Virus record (IMG/VR): IMGVR_UViG_3300044695_002628 | Location: 1-61,039 of that record | Strand: one strand, 5' to 3' | Length of the DNA: 61,039 nucleotides | Source: a virus | Made by a program: the position numbers and the translations under genes | Part shown: one piece after another, positions 16,501-26,065 of the stretch | Position numbering within the stretch: the stretch's first letter is position 1 | How the letters are laid out: every line of letters begins with the position of its first letter | Notes under the pieces: generated by a model | Database searches by the model: none | Told to the model about the DNA's origin: nothing | The model's input: the letters and a program-made list of their open reading frames with translations, nothing else

Positions 16501-19500
16501 ATAATTTACCAGATCTTACTCCACAAGAAAGAAAGATGTATGAAAGAATTGTCACTGACTTAGAAGAGGCAAGAAATATTGATTGGAAATCACTTCATGC
16601 ACATCATACTGGATTAAGCCCTACTATTGCTAAGTCTCCAACCGCTGCAGCACTTGCAAAGAAGCAAGCAGAAGCTGTAGAAAAAGCTAGACAAAAAGGT
16701 CATGCGGTTGGAACTGGTGGAATGCCATGGGCTTATTCAAACGGTGGATTTATAAAGCTTATTGAAGGCGGAAAAGTTCCTGGATATAAAGCACTTGAAA
16801 AACTTGTTGCATCAAATGTAATGCCTGGAAGCCAAGCATCAATTGATGACTGGATAACTAATACACTTAGCCGTATTGACAATAAAGATGATGCAAAGAT
16901 TGTCGTACAAGCCTTAACAGAAAAATTAAAAACAGGAACTGGATTAGGCAGAAGAGATGTTATTACAGACGATCTATTATCAGATCTTGGTAAAAAACTT
17001 CCAAAATTAGCAAATAGAGAAGGAAGACTTACAAGAAGACCAGGAAGATCTTTAACTGGAACTGGCAGACCATCTGAAATTGCAAAGATTAGAGCTGAGC
17101 AACAAAAACAAATAAACTCAATGGAAACAGCAATCAGAGAAAGATTGCAAGCAAAAGGATTTAGCGATTCTGAAATTGAAAAACTTTCTAGAGTTGAAGC
17201 TGCTCATTTATCAAAAGAAACAATAATTGGAAAAGATGGAGAAGAGTACAAGGTTTGGAGACCTAAAAATCTTTCCTGGATGCCACAAGCAGAAAACCTA
17301 GCTTTTGAATACCTTACAAGAGGTGGACCAAATACTTCAGCTTTTGAATCTGCATTGAGAGAGGCTGGAGCAACACCTGGTCAAATTAAATCAATTCTTT
17401 CTGGAAATCATCCAACATCAGGAAAGGGAAGAGAAAGATTCTTATCAGCATTAGCAATTTTAGAGTCTAATGGCTCTTTGTCTGGAACAAAAACTTTAGA
17501 CTGGATCAGAGCAACAAATGCATTAAATGGCACTGAGCCAGTATATTCTCCAAAAAAGGGAATTGTTGGAAAGAACGATCCAAGATATGATGAAGCGTTT
17601 ACAGGAACTGCAAAGGGTAAAAGCCCATCTTCACCAAAAGCAGTAGACGCAAAAACTGGAAGACCTGCTACTAAAAAGTCTGTAGGAAAGCATCAGCGTG
17701 GTGGAAGAAGTGTAGTAATAGATAGCACAGAAACAGTAGCAGATAGAAAATTTGTTGAGCTTGCTGAAAATGGTATAAATGATGGAACCGATATTAAGGC
17801 TCAAAGAAAAGCTGCAATGGGTCACAAAGCAGGTGCAATTGGTGGTCTAGCAATGACTGGAGCATTTATGCTTCCTGCAATTACTGGAACTAATGAAGCA
17901 TTATCTAAATTTACAAATACAATAATGACAGCAATGACTGCTCTTTCTGTATTAACCACTATTATGCAGGTTCGTGGAATTAGTGGTGGAGGAATGGGAA
18001 TTAGTGGAAAAGCAAAAGCTCTTAGAACTGGTGTTGGGTATGGAATTAGTGGTGGAAGTTTAGACGGAAAATTTGATAAAAAGGGAATTGAAAATAGAGC
18101 TTTTGCAGCACAAAAAGAAAAAGCTGGTGCTGGAAGAGTTATGGGTGGATTGGCAAACAAAGCACTTGGTGCTGGTAAGGGTGGAATGCTTGCAAGAGGT
18201 GCATTAGGTGCTCTTGCAATTGGAGGACCTCTGACAATTGGAATTATGGCAGGTCTTGCCGTTCTAACAGTTGCATATAACAAGTATCAACAGTCTCTTA
18301 TTAATGCTCGTAAAGCAGGAGAAGCACTGTACGCAAGTCAAACAAACGCAGCACAATATTTTGGTATTGAACTAAAATCCGTTAATGCAGCAATGCAAGA
18401 AAATATTAAACTTGCAAAAGAAATGGGATTCTCAAAGGGAGCATCTGCTGCAGCAGTTGATCCAGCACTTAAAGAAACAGTTTTACAGCAAGAAGAAAAT
18501 CAAAAGATTGTTGAGCAATTAAAAAATTCTGAAGATCCTGCAGCAATTTATCTTGGTCAATATGGAAGAATGTTGCAGCAAGGATTTACCGCAGATCAAG
18601 CTCAACAAATTCTTGCAGTTCTTGCTCAAGCAAGTGGAAAAATGGATTCCTTAAGATCAATTCAAGGACAAATGGATTCTGCAACAGTTTTAGATAAAAA
18701 TGGAAATGTAGATCAAAGAGCAACAGAAATTAATGCTACAAAGCTAGTTGAAGAAGCTGTAACTTTAAATATTGATAATTTGTTTATGCAAGTTTCAAGC
18801 AAAACCGCAGTTCAGAACGCACTGCTTAATGACGCTAATACCCTTCCTCTTGGGGAACAACCAATACCAATACCTGTGGCACCACAGCCAGAAATGACAA
18901 AACTATCTGGAGAAGAAGATTTTAAAAACTTAACTGGTCAAATAACTGGGGCATTAAATGCAGCACTTACATCTCCAGATGTAATTAAAGGTTTTAATAT
19001 GCTTTCAACAACAGTAGACCAGGTTTATGCAAATGCAGAAGAAACAGGAACTAATATAGGAAAAACAACACAAGCCTTGCAGCAAGCTAATTTAGATAAA
19101 GCTAAAGAGCTTGGATATGCAGACGATTCAAAATTTGTTTTAACATTAAAAGATGCATTGGTGTCAGCTGACTCTGAAGCAGAAGGAATAAAAAATCAAA
19201 TGCTGCTTTTACAAGCAGAAGCTATGAACATTGATTTAACTCAGTTGATTGCAGATTTAAAGAACTCAAAAGATGAAGCATTTGGTCTACAACAACAAAT
19301 TGCTGCAGTAGAAACACAAAAAAGAATCGATATTGAAATTAATTCTAACGTCCAAGAAGCAATAAGTGTGATCGATGCTGAAATCCAGACAAGAACAGCC
19401 TACTACGATCAATTGATTGCAAATAATGAATCTGCACAAGAATCAGAAAATGAAAGAACTAAAAATTTCCAAAAAAATATGGAAAAAAGAAATAAGGCTA

Positions 19501-21296
19501 TTCAAAAAGAAATTAAAGGAATTCAAAGAGCTGCAGACGAGCAAATAAAATCAAAAGAAAAAGAAATAGATGCTATTGAAGAAAGCTCAGAAAAATACTT
19601 AAAGGCTCTTGAATCACAAAAAGAAGAATCTTCTTTCTTAGCTAGTCAGGGACAAACTGCACTTGGAGGTCTTAATGCATTGGCTAGTGGAGATGTTATT
19701 GGTTTCCTTCAAGCAAGAGATGAAATGGCAAGTTCTGCACAAGAAAATGCTCAACAAAGTGAAATTAAAAAAATTGAAGACCTTACTGACGCAAGAGTTA
19801 CTGATATTGAAAAAACTATTGATAGTATTAAAGAAAAAGCAGATGCTGAAACTCAAACACTACAAGATCAATTAGATGCTAACCAGGAGCTAATGGATAA
19901 GGAATCTGAGCGTCACGACAATAGAATGGAGGCATTAAATAAAGAATCTATTCAAATTCAAAAAAACAAGGCTGACGAGCTAAATAAGTTTAACTCAGCA
20001 AAATCTGCTCTAGAAGATTTTATAAATACACCAGTTGGAGAAAAACTTGGAAAAGACCTTTCTGAATATGCTACAGCTATAACTACTGTTGCTTCAAACA
20101 TGCCAGCAGAGTCTCAAGCAATTATGAAGGGGCTTGCAGAAGGATTTACTAGTGGATTTTCTGGAGTATTTAATCAACAAATAGATGCAGCAGCTAAAGA
20201 ATTTGATTTAGATCCTACAAGCTTAAAAGAGTTAATTGAAAATAGTTTGCCTAAAGCAGGAAAAAATAATCCAGCAGCAAAAGATGGAACTGGAACCTAT
20301 GCAGATGGTGGCTATGTTTCTGGTCCAGGAACTTCAACTTCGGACTCTATTCCAGCACGTCTTTCAAATGGAGAATATGTGGTTAAGGCAGATTCTGTAA
20401 AAAGAATTGGCAAGGGAACTTTAGATAAAATTAATAATGGGGATCGTGTTGGAGGAGTTGCAATTGCTTCAGCTGGAGCAATAACTGGATCTATGGGGCA
20501 AAGAATTGGTGCAACAACAATAGCAAATGCACTTGTTCAAAAAGCTTCAGAAAGCATTAATGAGGAGCCAGAAAATAATGACGGTGGAGGATCTGGTCTT
20601 CCATCATCTATTCCAGAAAAACTTGGAGCAGTTGCAAAAATTCTTAGACAAGCTTTTCCAATTAGTGCAAGAGGTTTATATCCAAGTGGAAAACAGCATA
20701 GTGCAAGATACGCAACAGCTATTGACTATAAAACTCCAACAGGAACTCCAGTGTATGCAATGGCTTCAGGAACTGCAAGTCAAAGAAATAGAGGAAATTC
20801 TTCTTTTGGAAGATTTGTAACAATTAAACATTCGGACGGAACAGAGTCTTTATACGCTCACCTAAATGAATTTGGAAAAGATGGATCCGTAAGTGCTGGA
20901 GATCTAATTGGATACTCTGGAAACTCAGGAAACTCAACTGGTCCACACTTGCACTTTGAATGGTCTGCCCTTAAGAATGGAGAAAATCCTCCAGGAATGA
21001 GAATTGGTGGAGAAACAATGTCAGATGGTCTTGCTAATCTTCACAAGGGAGAAATTGTATTAACAAAACCGCTTACTCAACAATTAAAAGATGGAATTGC
21101 AGAGTTAAAGTTTGGTATGCCATCAATATCTGGCATTTCTCCAATAGATAGTGGTACAATGGTATCTAGCAGTAACACCTACAACATTAGCGTTGATGCA
21201 TCTGGTCCTTCAATGGATCCAAATAAGATTGCACAAAAAATTGTTACTGCTATTAGCAGAGAAGAAGATAGAAGAAGTTTTGGGAGGAGTAGCTAA
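13587..21296 (+). CDS. Tape measure protein with embedded kinase-like and M23-like domains
   Basis: This 2,569-residue protein is the tail tape measure, which sets tail length. It starts at a GTG overlapping the chaperone stop. The N-terminal 550 residues follow the TP901-type pattern (MKATLALQGAFNMSTTELAE; LVAMKEGGVNAAEGANAIKSG). Hydrophobic segments occur near residues 545-575, about 1,420-1,450 and about 1,550-1,570. Coiled coils lie near 1,945-2,020 and 2,055-2,140. Motifs of the PGEFVVN or NGEYVV type recur near 685, 2,260 and 2,487. A protein-kinase-like segment spans about residues 785-900. An M23 peptidase-like domain spans about 2,355-2,470. At about 0.15 nm per residue the tail would approach 380 nm, less if the inserted domains are not part of the ruler. 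Confidence 0.92.
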   Translation: MSDVRSQFSYDANFGPAQTQIRSLVKDITVLNAAFKSLDNEANKVRNARAGSFMSSLGNIGGFNAQIVDLTSDVERFGKALQRNQLTLRQYYKEAAQAYKKNSMARRLAEDEVRRAQSQLVGMGQNQKGRQQGMLITPLTIDTSDINTKMAISQKQFSIFNKLVSDGATQLINWGKNTQWAGRQLTVGLTVPLTIFGSTVSKTFREVDKELTRFAKVYGSDLVSANQQATNSMRAQVEQLSKDFAGKYGIAAKETAGLAADLAATGLEGQKLLDSVAQTTRLAVLGEVDRQEAMKATLALQGAFNMSTTELAESINFLNAVENQTSASLQDLTEAIPRVGPVINSLGGDVKDLAVLLVAMKEGGVNAAEGANAIKSGLASLINPTRQASETAKQYGIDLDGIVKANKGKLMPTIMAFQEALAGLDSFAKAQIIEQLFGKYQFARISALFDNLNASGSQTVEVLKLMSASSQDLATIANSEIRTLTESSAMRFQRSMEAIKASLLPVGEALTNSVIPFIEKTANLINTLVEYSKGLPGPVKSFLKVATGFTLIAGPIIMLVGVFANFVGYITKTAMSITKLGAALAGLRTEKFEVLDDTQLAASKASDVLSSAYNNQRSSLDKLNLTMEAYLANLREEVTLSNQLFMPGTTPGRAAKGKGKKAKLAMGGQPYVPGSGNGDKVPALLEPGEFVVNKKATEKFGPLLEHINFKQAPRFQNGGPIGLIRGGGKPLFLGMPEKFSEKIGNVRGLLKNSDQEARTGRFASMEVTPIGTRVDRMGGFSSAIPGVNGVYEINGKRYVVKGHTDSDSALAEARGAQLTRDIFGLKTPDQEVIKIAHPQTGELMFAVRSPYDEAFAKSSGKVDPEDFAAQALASIIRRDSDLQPDNLHGNVVSDVGAAFVANRASQPRTVGGDQVPVSEQALINFLAKKGGAKKWFAESTGDIARSMSPQQYEDMFMAKIDDAMGRTRGAIDNLPDLTPQERKMYERIVTDLEEARNIDWKSLHAHHTGLSPTIAKSPTAAALAKKQAEAVEKARQKGHAVGTGGMPWAYSNGGFIKLIEGGKVPGYKALEKLVASNVMPGSQASIDDWITNTLSRIDNKDDAKIVVQALTEKLKTGTGLGRRDVITDDLLSDLGKKLPKLANREGRLTRRPGRSLTGTGRPSEIAKIRAEQQKQINSMETAIRERLQAKGFSDSEIEKLSRVEAAHLSKETIIGKDGEEYKVWRPKNLSWMPQAENLAFEYLTRGGPNTSAFESALREAGATPGQIKSILSGNHPTSGKGRERFLSALAILESNGSLSGTKTLDWIRATNALNGTEPVYSPKKGIVGKNDPRYDEAFTGTAKGKSPSSPKAVDAKTGRPATKKSVGKHQRGGRSVVIDSTETVADRKFVELAENGINDGTDIKAQRKAAMGHKAGAIGGLAMTGAFMLPAITGTNEALSKFTNTIMTAMTALSVLTTIMQVRGISGGGMGISGKAKALRTGVGYGISGGSLDGKFDKKGIENRAFAAQKEKAGAGRVMGGLANKALGAGKGGMLARGALGALAIGGPLTIGIMAGLAVLTVAYNKYQQSLINARKAGEALYASQTNAAQYFGIELKSVNAAMQENIKLAKEMGFSKGASAAAVDPALKETVLQQEENQKIVEQLKNSEDPAAIYLGQYGRMLQQGFTADQAQQILAVLAQASGKMDSLRSIQGQMDSATVLDKNGNVDQRATEINATKLVEEAVTLNIDNLFMQVSSKTAVQNALLNDANTLPLGEQPIPIPVAPQPEMTKLSGEEDFKNLTGQITGALNAALTSPDVIKGFNMLSTTVDQVYANAEETGTNIGKTTQALQQANLDKAKELGYADDSKFVLTLKDALVSADSEAEGIKNQMLLLQAEAMNIDLTQLIADLKNSKDEAFGLQQQIAAVETQKRIDIEINSNVQEAISVIDAEIQTRTAYYDQLIANNESAQESENERTKNFQKNMEKRNKAIQKEIKGIQRAADEQIKSKEKEIDAIEESSEKYLKALESQKEESSFLASQGQTALGGLNALASGDVIGFLQARDEMASSAQENAQQSEIKKIEDLTDARVTDIEKTIDSIKEKADAETQTLQDQLDANQELMDKESERHDNRMEALNKESIQIQKNKADELNKFNSAKSALEDFINTPVGEKLGKDLSEYATAITTVASNMPAESQAIMKGLAEGFTSGFSGVFNQQIDAAAKEFDLDPTSLKELIENSLPKAGKNNPAAKDGTGTYADGGYVSGPGTSTSDSIPARLSNGEYVVKADSVKRIGKGTLDKINNGDRVGGVAIASAGAITGSMGQRIGATTIANALVQKASESINEEPENNDGGGSGLPSSIPEKLGAVAKILRQAFPISARGLYPSGKQHSARYATAIDYKTPTGTPVYAMASGTASQRNRGNSSFGRFVTIKHSDGTESLYAHLNEFGKDGSVSAGDLIGYSGNSGNSTGPHLHFEWSALKNGENPPGMRIGGETMSDGLANLHKGEIVLTKPLTQQLKDGIAELKFGMPSISGISPIDSGTMVSSSNTYNISVDASGPSMDPNKIAQKIVTAISREEDRRSFGRSS
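15939..16286 (+). other. Protein-kinase-like (HipA/PI3K-type fold) segment within the tape measure protein
   Basis: Residues about 785-900 of the tape measure carry kinase-like landmarks in order. There is a glycine-containing strand leading to GKRYVVK with Lys801. A helix ALAEARGAQLTRDIFGL carries Glu812 and continues into TPDQEVI, closely resembling the helix-plus-strand pattern of HipA-like and related actinobacterial kinases. Then comes an AVRSPYDE hinge-like strand. The catalytic-loop-like DLQPDN has Asp881 and Asn886 in exact D-x4-N spacing, and Asp894 lies in a DVG triplet. The distance from Asn886 to the DVG is shorter than in classic kinases. The assignment is from pattern reading and needs structure prediction. 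Confidence 0.5.
20649..20996 (+). other. M23 peptidase-like domain of the tape measure, first zinc ligand missing
   Basis: Residues about 2,355-2,470 follow the lysostaphin/M23 pattern: a GTPVYAMASGTA strand, VTIKHSDGTESLYAHLNEF, a GYSGNSGNSTGPHLHFEW ending, with His2454 and His2456 in HLH. The usual H-x3-D is changed: Asp2380 is present (TAIDY) but position 2376, four residues before it, is Ala. The nearest His is 2371. The domain may be inactive or use another ligand. Tape-measure M23 domains are known to help wall penetration during infection. Confidence 0.75.
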
Positions 21297-21847
21297 TGGC
21301 AGATCCAGCACTATTAAGTAGAGCATACTCAAAGCCATCATTGATTATATTTTCTACATCTAACCCAGTTGCACAATTAACTAGTGGTGTTCCAAACGGA
21401 TTATGGGACTTTGGTTCTGGACAAGTGCTATATTTAACTGACGACAATAGGTCTTCTTTATCAGTAGTACCACAAAGACTTGAGTCTAAGAGAAGAATGA
21501 TTGATGGAACAATGCGTTCTGTTCATATTGCAGACAAGATGACCTTTAGTACTTCTTGGGAATCTCTTCCTTCTAGAAAAACAAGACCAACTCCAGCAGT
21601 TTCAGATGGTCTTTCAAATAAAATTACTTCAGATGGTTTTGGTGCTGGTCAAGACATTAAAGCTTGGTACGAAGCAAACTTTTCAGATTTTTGGATGCTA
21701 TTAGTATATGACGCATCAGTGACAGGAAACTCAGTAACTAATGTTGAAAAGTACAATGTTTTCTTTGACGATTTTGATTTTTCTATTGTAAAAAGAGGGC
21801 AACATAATGATTTATGGGATGTGTCTATTAGCTTGGTGGAAGTCTAA
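21296..21847 (+). CDS. Minor tail (distal tail-like) protein
   Basis: The 183-residue beta-rich protein lies directly after the tape measure, where siphoviruses encode the distal tail protein that starts the tail tip. Segments include GLWDFGSGQVLYLTDDN, MTFSTSWESLPSRK and a C-terminal LWDVSISLVEV strand. No enzymatic motif is seen. The role is inferred from position and fold-like composition. Start and stop overlap both neighbours (TAATG), implying coupled translation with the tape measure and the following tail-tip gene. Confidence 0.6.
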   Translation: MADPALLSRAYSKPSLIIFSTSNPVAQLTSGVPNGLWDFGSGQVLYLTDDNRSSLSVVPQRLESKRRMIDGTMRSVHIADKMTFSTSWESLPSRKTRPTPAVSDGLSNKITSDGFGAGQDIKAWYEANFSDFWMLLVYDASVTGNSVTNVEKYNVFFDDFDFSIVKRGQHNDLWDVSISLVEV

Positions 21848-24800
21848 TGCTAACTACAGGACTAACAGCAATCGATTCAATTTATAAAAACGAATCTACA
21901 ATATCTTCAAAACATAAAATTTTAGCAGAATGGAACCATAACTCATATTATAAAATTAACTATGTTGGATCATATCCAGTATATATTGATGCTAAGTCAA
22001 GTGGATCTAACGACCCAACATACTCAAAAACATTTGTTACAACAGATGTAGGTGGATGGGATAACGGAGGGTTTTATACTGTAGTAAGAGTAGATGACTC
22101 ATCTATATCAAGAGAAGAAAAGACTGTTAAAAAGCTTTGTAGTCTATATAATGTAGTTGAAGCAGACAGACCTGATCCTGGAATTATTTATGGAATTGGA
22201 TCTCAAACATCTTCAATAATTATTGAAGATTCAAAAACAGTAAAATCTTATAATGTTTTACAATCTCCAGTAAGGCTATACCCTCTTTCAGATAGTCAAG
22301 GATTTAAGTATTGGAATTCTTTTAGATACTGTAAGCCAAACTCTGCAGTTGCTAATGAAAATACACCAGCTATTACTCATGAACTTATTGGAAAATCTGG
22401 ATCAGATTTTAAAATGAAAGGAAATAATGCATTTATTGTTTATGATGTAGTTGAGAAAGGACCCTTAAAAACAAACAAGATTACTATTAAAACTCAAACT
22501 GTAAATGGATATGCTAAAAATTTTACTATTCAGGTTTTAAAATCTGGATCAACAACTTGGTCAACAATCTATTCAGAAGATGATGACACTCGTCTTGCGG
22601 TGGCTAAAACTAAAACAGTTACTGGAACAAGTGGTTCAAAAAACATAACACTAACAGACAGTTCAGGAATCTATGTTGGAATGAGAGTTGTACAGGTTGG
22701 GTCAACAACAAATGTTCCAACAGAAACTTATGTAGCAGAAGTAAAACAAGATGGTCTTGTTGTGCTAGATAAAAACCTCACTGGAAACCTTGCTGCTGCA
22801 AGTATTAAGTTTGTAGACACACCATCGCTATCTGATGGCATAGTTAGAATAACTGGTAAAAAAGTCAGTGGATCAATGTCATGGTCTTTAGCAGGTGCAG
22901 TTGAAGAAGAAAATGCACTAACATCTTTTAATATTCCAAATGATGGAATAACTGGTCTAGACGTTGAGCTAATTACTGCAGTTAGATTTTCTGCACAAAC
23001 AATGTCAAAAGAAGGTGCAACTTTAGATATTATTGAAATTTCCCCAAGACTAGTAGTTGATTTTACTGGATATACAGAATCATTTTCTGTTGATACTACT
23101 ATTGGAGATGCTTCTCTTGGACTACCAGTTGGATCTATTGTTTCTTCAACTGGATCAATAGAGCTATTTAATGAAGATAATTTAATTAGCAATAAAAACA
23201 TGAACTCTATATTAGATGACATATTAAAGCCAAACGTAAAATTTACAATATTAAATGCTATAACTTCTGGACCTACAACTAAATATGTTCCAGTTAAAGT
23301 ACTGTATGTAGAGTCTTGGGACGAAGAGTCAAACTGGAAAGTTTCTGTTTCACTAGAAGATTCAATGCGTTTCTTAAAAGATAAGCCAGCCCCAGACATG
23401 CTTTTAGCATCAAGAGATGGAATTAAAGTATCTGCAATTATTAAAATTGTTTTAGATAATGCTGGATATAATAAGTTTGGATTCTATAAAAGTAAAGAAG
23501 GGGAAGAGTATGATTATGAAGACATATCCCTTGACTTTTTTAGATGCAGAAAAGAACAATCAGTTGCAGAAGTGTTAAATGAAATTGCTAAGTCTACACA
23601 ACTATCAATATTTTTTGATAGTTTTAATAATTTAATTGCAATGACAAAAGAGGCTGTAGCAAATAAAACAAACCTACATGACTATTGGCTTGTCGGAGAC
23701 ATTGGAGAGTTATCTTCTGGAGACGCAGAATATGCCTATTTAAACAACAAATACATAAGTAATATTGAAAGTTTTGAAGATTCAATAATTCCACCAATTA
23801 CTTCAGGTGAAGTAGCTTATGATCATCTTGGTATAGAAAAAAAGCCACTTAATTTAGTAAAAGAAGCACTGCAAAGAGGAGACGAAACAGATATTACCAA
23901 TGTTACTAAATTGACTGGATTTAGTGAAGTAAATTTAAATAGAAATTTATCCTTTGTTCCTCATATTGTTTGGCAGCCAGCCAATACAGACTTAGATTCA
24001 TATTTGGGTGTTGGATCACTACAAAGAAACTTGGGTGGCTCGAATGGATTAAGTTATTTTAGTAGTAGTGGTACAAAAATTCAATATGAGGCAGACACAG
24101 AACTTCAAGCAATAAGAGAAGCCTATGCCAGTCTTACTGAAAATCAAAAGAAAGACTTGACAATTTTTATGGCAGAAGATACTTTAACATCTTCTTTCCA
24201 CAGAAAGTATAACGGCTACGTTGTGATTGATGACGAAACGGTTAAATTTAATGGAGTTTTATACAAGGTTTCAAGAAGAGGGTATTCAACAGACCTGATT
24301 ATTTATTTTTCAGAAGAAGAAAAATTAACAGATATTTTAAAGGCACCATCAGGAGCAGACTTTATTCCAGTTGGACTTATTGTTGACTTAGAAATGTCTG
24401 TGGTTTCAGACCCAGGACTTACTAATGAAAAATATAAATATACAGTTTCAAGAACTGGTAGAGGATTTAATGATACAAGAGTTTCTGAACATGTTGCATC
24501 TGTTGGTAATGCCGTTTCGTGGAATGCATTTGCAACAAAGCTGTATTCTTCAAGCCAGCCAACAACAATTTCTGCAACTTTAAATTTACTTACTCAACAA
24601 AAAGTTTCAACTGGAGACTCTTCAGTGAATCAGTATATTTCTAGTAATGCTGGCTATGCAAAGTTAATTGGACCACCGTCTAATGCTACATCTTCTTCAA
24701 CGCTAAATTTACCACCAAGTGATCAAATTATTATTAGAGATGCAGGTCAACAATTTTTAACAGGATTTAAACAGTCAGCAGGATTTAATCCAACAAGAGT

Positions 24801-26064
24801 TGGTGCAAAAATGAGAATACTTGAGTCATCTTCTAATTCAACTTTTGCTGGAATAGGTCTTTACAATTCTTCAACCACAAGTGGAACAAACGGATACTTC
24901 CTTGAAGTTTCTACTTCTGGAGATGCATTTGAAGCAGATAAGCCAGAAAGTAACAATATTAAATTTTATAAAGTTACAGGTAGTGATAGAACACCAACAT
25001 TGCTTGGCGTTGGATTTGCTAGAGTTAATGCTGCAAAATTTGGAGAAGAAGGAGTTCTTCCAGCTTATACTGCCTTGTCAGACTCTGATGGATGGAGAAC
25101 AACATTTAGTTTAGATATAGTTACATACGAGTCAACATCTTACAGAGCCTTTGACGTTTATTTTGAAGACATATTAGTGTTTACTGCAATTGACGATGCT
25201 AAAGTTGGAGAAGCAGGGTATATTCCTCCAAGACAAGATGTATCTATGTTTGTTAGAGATGACTCCGCAGCAATTTTTGAATACTTTTATGCAATCGCAA
25301 CAGTAGAAGGTGTAGACATTGGAATAAATCACCCAATCCTTTCTGCCCCAGTTCCGTATTCTTTCGATCAAGCAATTGATCGTGGAGTAATTACATCTTC
25401 TGTAAGCGATGCATACGGTGGAGGAAACTATCCTTTATTCTATGATGACTTTGGCTGCTTGGTTAGAGAAGCAAGAAAAATTGAAGCAAGATTTCAGTAT
25501 CCAACATTTTCTGCTCAATTAATAGAACTTGGTAGAATTATTCCAGATTATTTGGTTAAAGACTTTAAGTATACTTCATTTGGAGGAGAGTTTTGGATTT
25601 ATTGTACTGCAGGTGCAACGGTAAGAATTGACTCTGGAAGTTCTGTACCAGTATATATAAGTGGAATTCTTTTAGACAAGTTAGGTGGAGGAGAAGTAAG
25701 AATTGATGACTATATTAATTCATTAGATATTGAAGAAAGAAAAAATCAAGAGCTAGAAATTAATAGGAAACTCTATGGTGAGCAGTCTTACAATATTTCT
25801 GGAACATATATATCTGGAATTAACATGGCTAAAAAGCTAGCAAATTGGGTAGCCAAAAAAGCATCAAAAGAAAAAGTTGTTATTACGGCTGAGATTTTTC
25901 CAAACCCACTACTTCAACTTGGAGATAAAGTAAAGGTATTTTATAAGTCTAGAGGATATTGCGTGGAACAAGATGGAGATAAAACATATATTTTATCTAG
26001 AATAAACTACACCGCTACACCAGACGATATTTCTATGTCGGTTGAGTTAAGAGAGATGTTGTAA
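21847..26064 (+). CDS. Large minor tail/tail-tip protein
   Basis: The 1,405-residue protein follows the distal tail-like protein and probably forms the tail hub or baseplate spine. The central part includes SVSLEDSMRFLKDKPAPDMLL and a segment beginning VSAIIKIVLDNAGYNKF that resembles hub proteins of actinophages. The C-terminal 120 residues, with LLQLGDKVKVFYKSRGYCVEQDG and ISMSVELREML, look like the OB-type domain that closes such proteins. An insert with GFNPTRVGAKMRI and VYFEDILVFTAI looks jelly-roll-like. No signal peptide is present. The hub role is inferred from gene order. Confidence 0.65.
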   Translation: MLTTGLTAIDSIYKNESTISSKHKILAEWNHNSYYKINYVGSYPVYIDAKSSGSNDPTYSKTFVTTDVGGWDNGGFYTVVRVDDSSISREEKTVKKLCSLYNVVEADRPDPGIIYGIGSQTSSIIIEDSKTVKSYNVLQSPVRLYPLSDSQGFKYWNSFRYCKPNSAVANENTPAITHELIGKSGSDFKMKGNNAFIVYDVVEKGPLKTNKITIKTQTVNGYAKNFTIQVLKSGSTTWSTIYSEDDDTRLAVAKTKTVTGTSGSKNITLTDSSGIYVGMRVVQVGSTTNVPTETYVAEVKQDGLVVLDKNLTGNLAAASIKFVDTPSLSDGIVRITGKKVSGSMSWSLAGAVEEENALTSFNIPNDGITGLDVELITAVRFSAQTMSKEGATLDIIEISPRLVVDFTGYTESFSVDTTIGDASLGLPVGSIVSSTGSIELFNEDNLISNKNMNSILDDILKPNVKFTILNAITSGPTTKYVPVKVLYVESWDEESNWKVSVSLEDSMRFLKDKPAPDMLLASRDGIKVSAIIKIVLDNAGYNKFGFYKSKEGEEYDYEDISLDFFRCRKEQSVAEVLNEIAKSTQLSIFFDSFNNLIAMTKEAVANKTNLHDYWLVGDIGELSSGDAEYAYLNNKYISNIESFEDSIIPPITSGEVAYDHLGIEKKPLNLVKEALQRGDETDITNVTKLTGFSEVNLNRNLSFVPHIVWQPANTDLDSYLGVGSLQRNLGGSNGLSYFSSSGTKIQYEADTELQAIREAYASLTENQKKDLTIFMAEDTLTSSFHRKYNGYVVIDDETVKFNGVLYKVSRRGYSTDLIIYFSEEEKLTDILKAPSGADFIPVGLIVDLEMSVVSDPGLTNEKYKYTVSRTGRGFNDTRVSEHVASVGNAVSWNAFATKLYSSSQPTTISATLNLLTQQKVSTGDSSVNQYISSNAGYAKLIGPPSNATSSSTLNLPPSDQIIIRDAGQQFLTGFKQSAGFNPTRVGAKMRILESSSNSTFAGIGLYNSSTTSGTNGYFLEVSTSGDAFEADKPESNNIKFYKVTGSDRTPTLLGVGFARVNAAKFGEEGVLPAYTALSDSDGWRTTFSLDIVTYESTSYRAFDVYFEDILVFTAIDDAKVGEAGYIPPRQDVSMFVRDDSAAIFEYFYAIATVEGVDIGINHPILSAPVPYSFDQAIDRGVITSSVSDAYGGGNYPLFYDDFGCLVREARKIEARFQYPTFSAQLIELGRIIPDYLVKDFKYTSFGGEFWIYCTAGATVRIDSGSSVPVYISGILLDKLGGGEVRIDDYINSLDIEERKNQELEINRKLYGEQSYNISGTYISGINMAKKLANWVAKKASKEKVVITAEIFPNPLLQLGDKVKVFYKSRGYCVEQDGDKTYILSRINYTATPDDISMSVELREML

Positions 26065-26065
26065 T

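Noticed and set aside
22728-23399. Antisense open frame of 223 codons inside the tail-tip gene
   Set aside because: Composition is that of a shadow frame, with no ribosome site or promoter. The sense gene is continuous and well supported.
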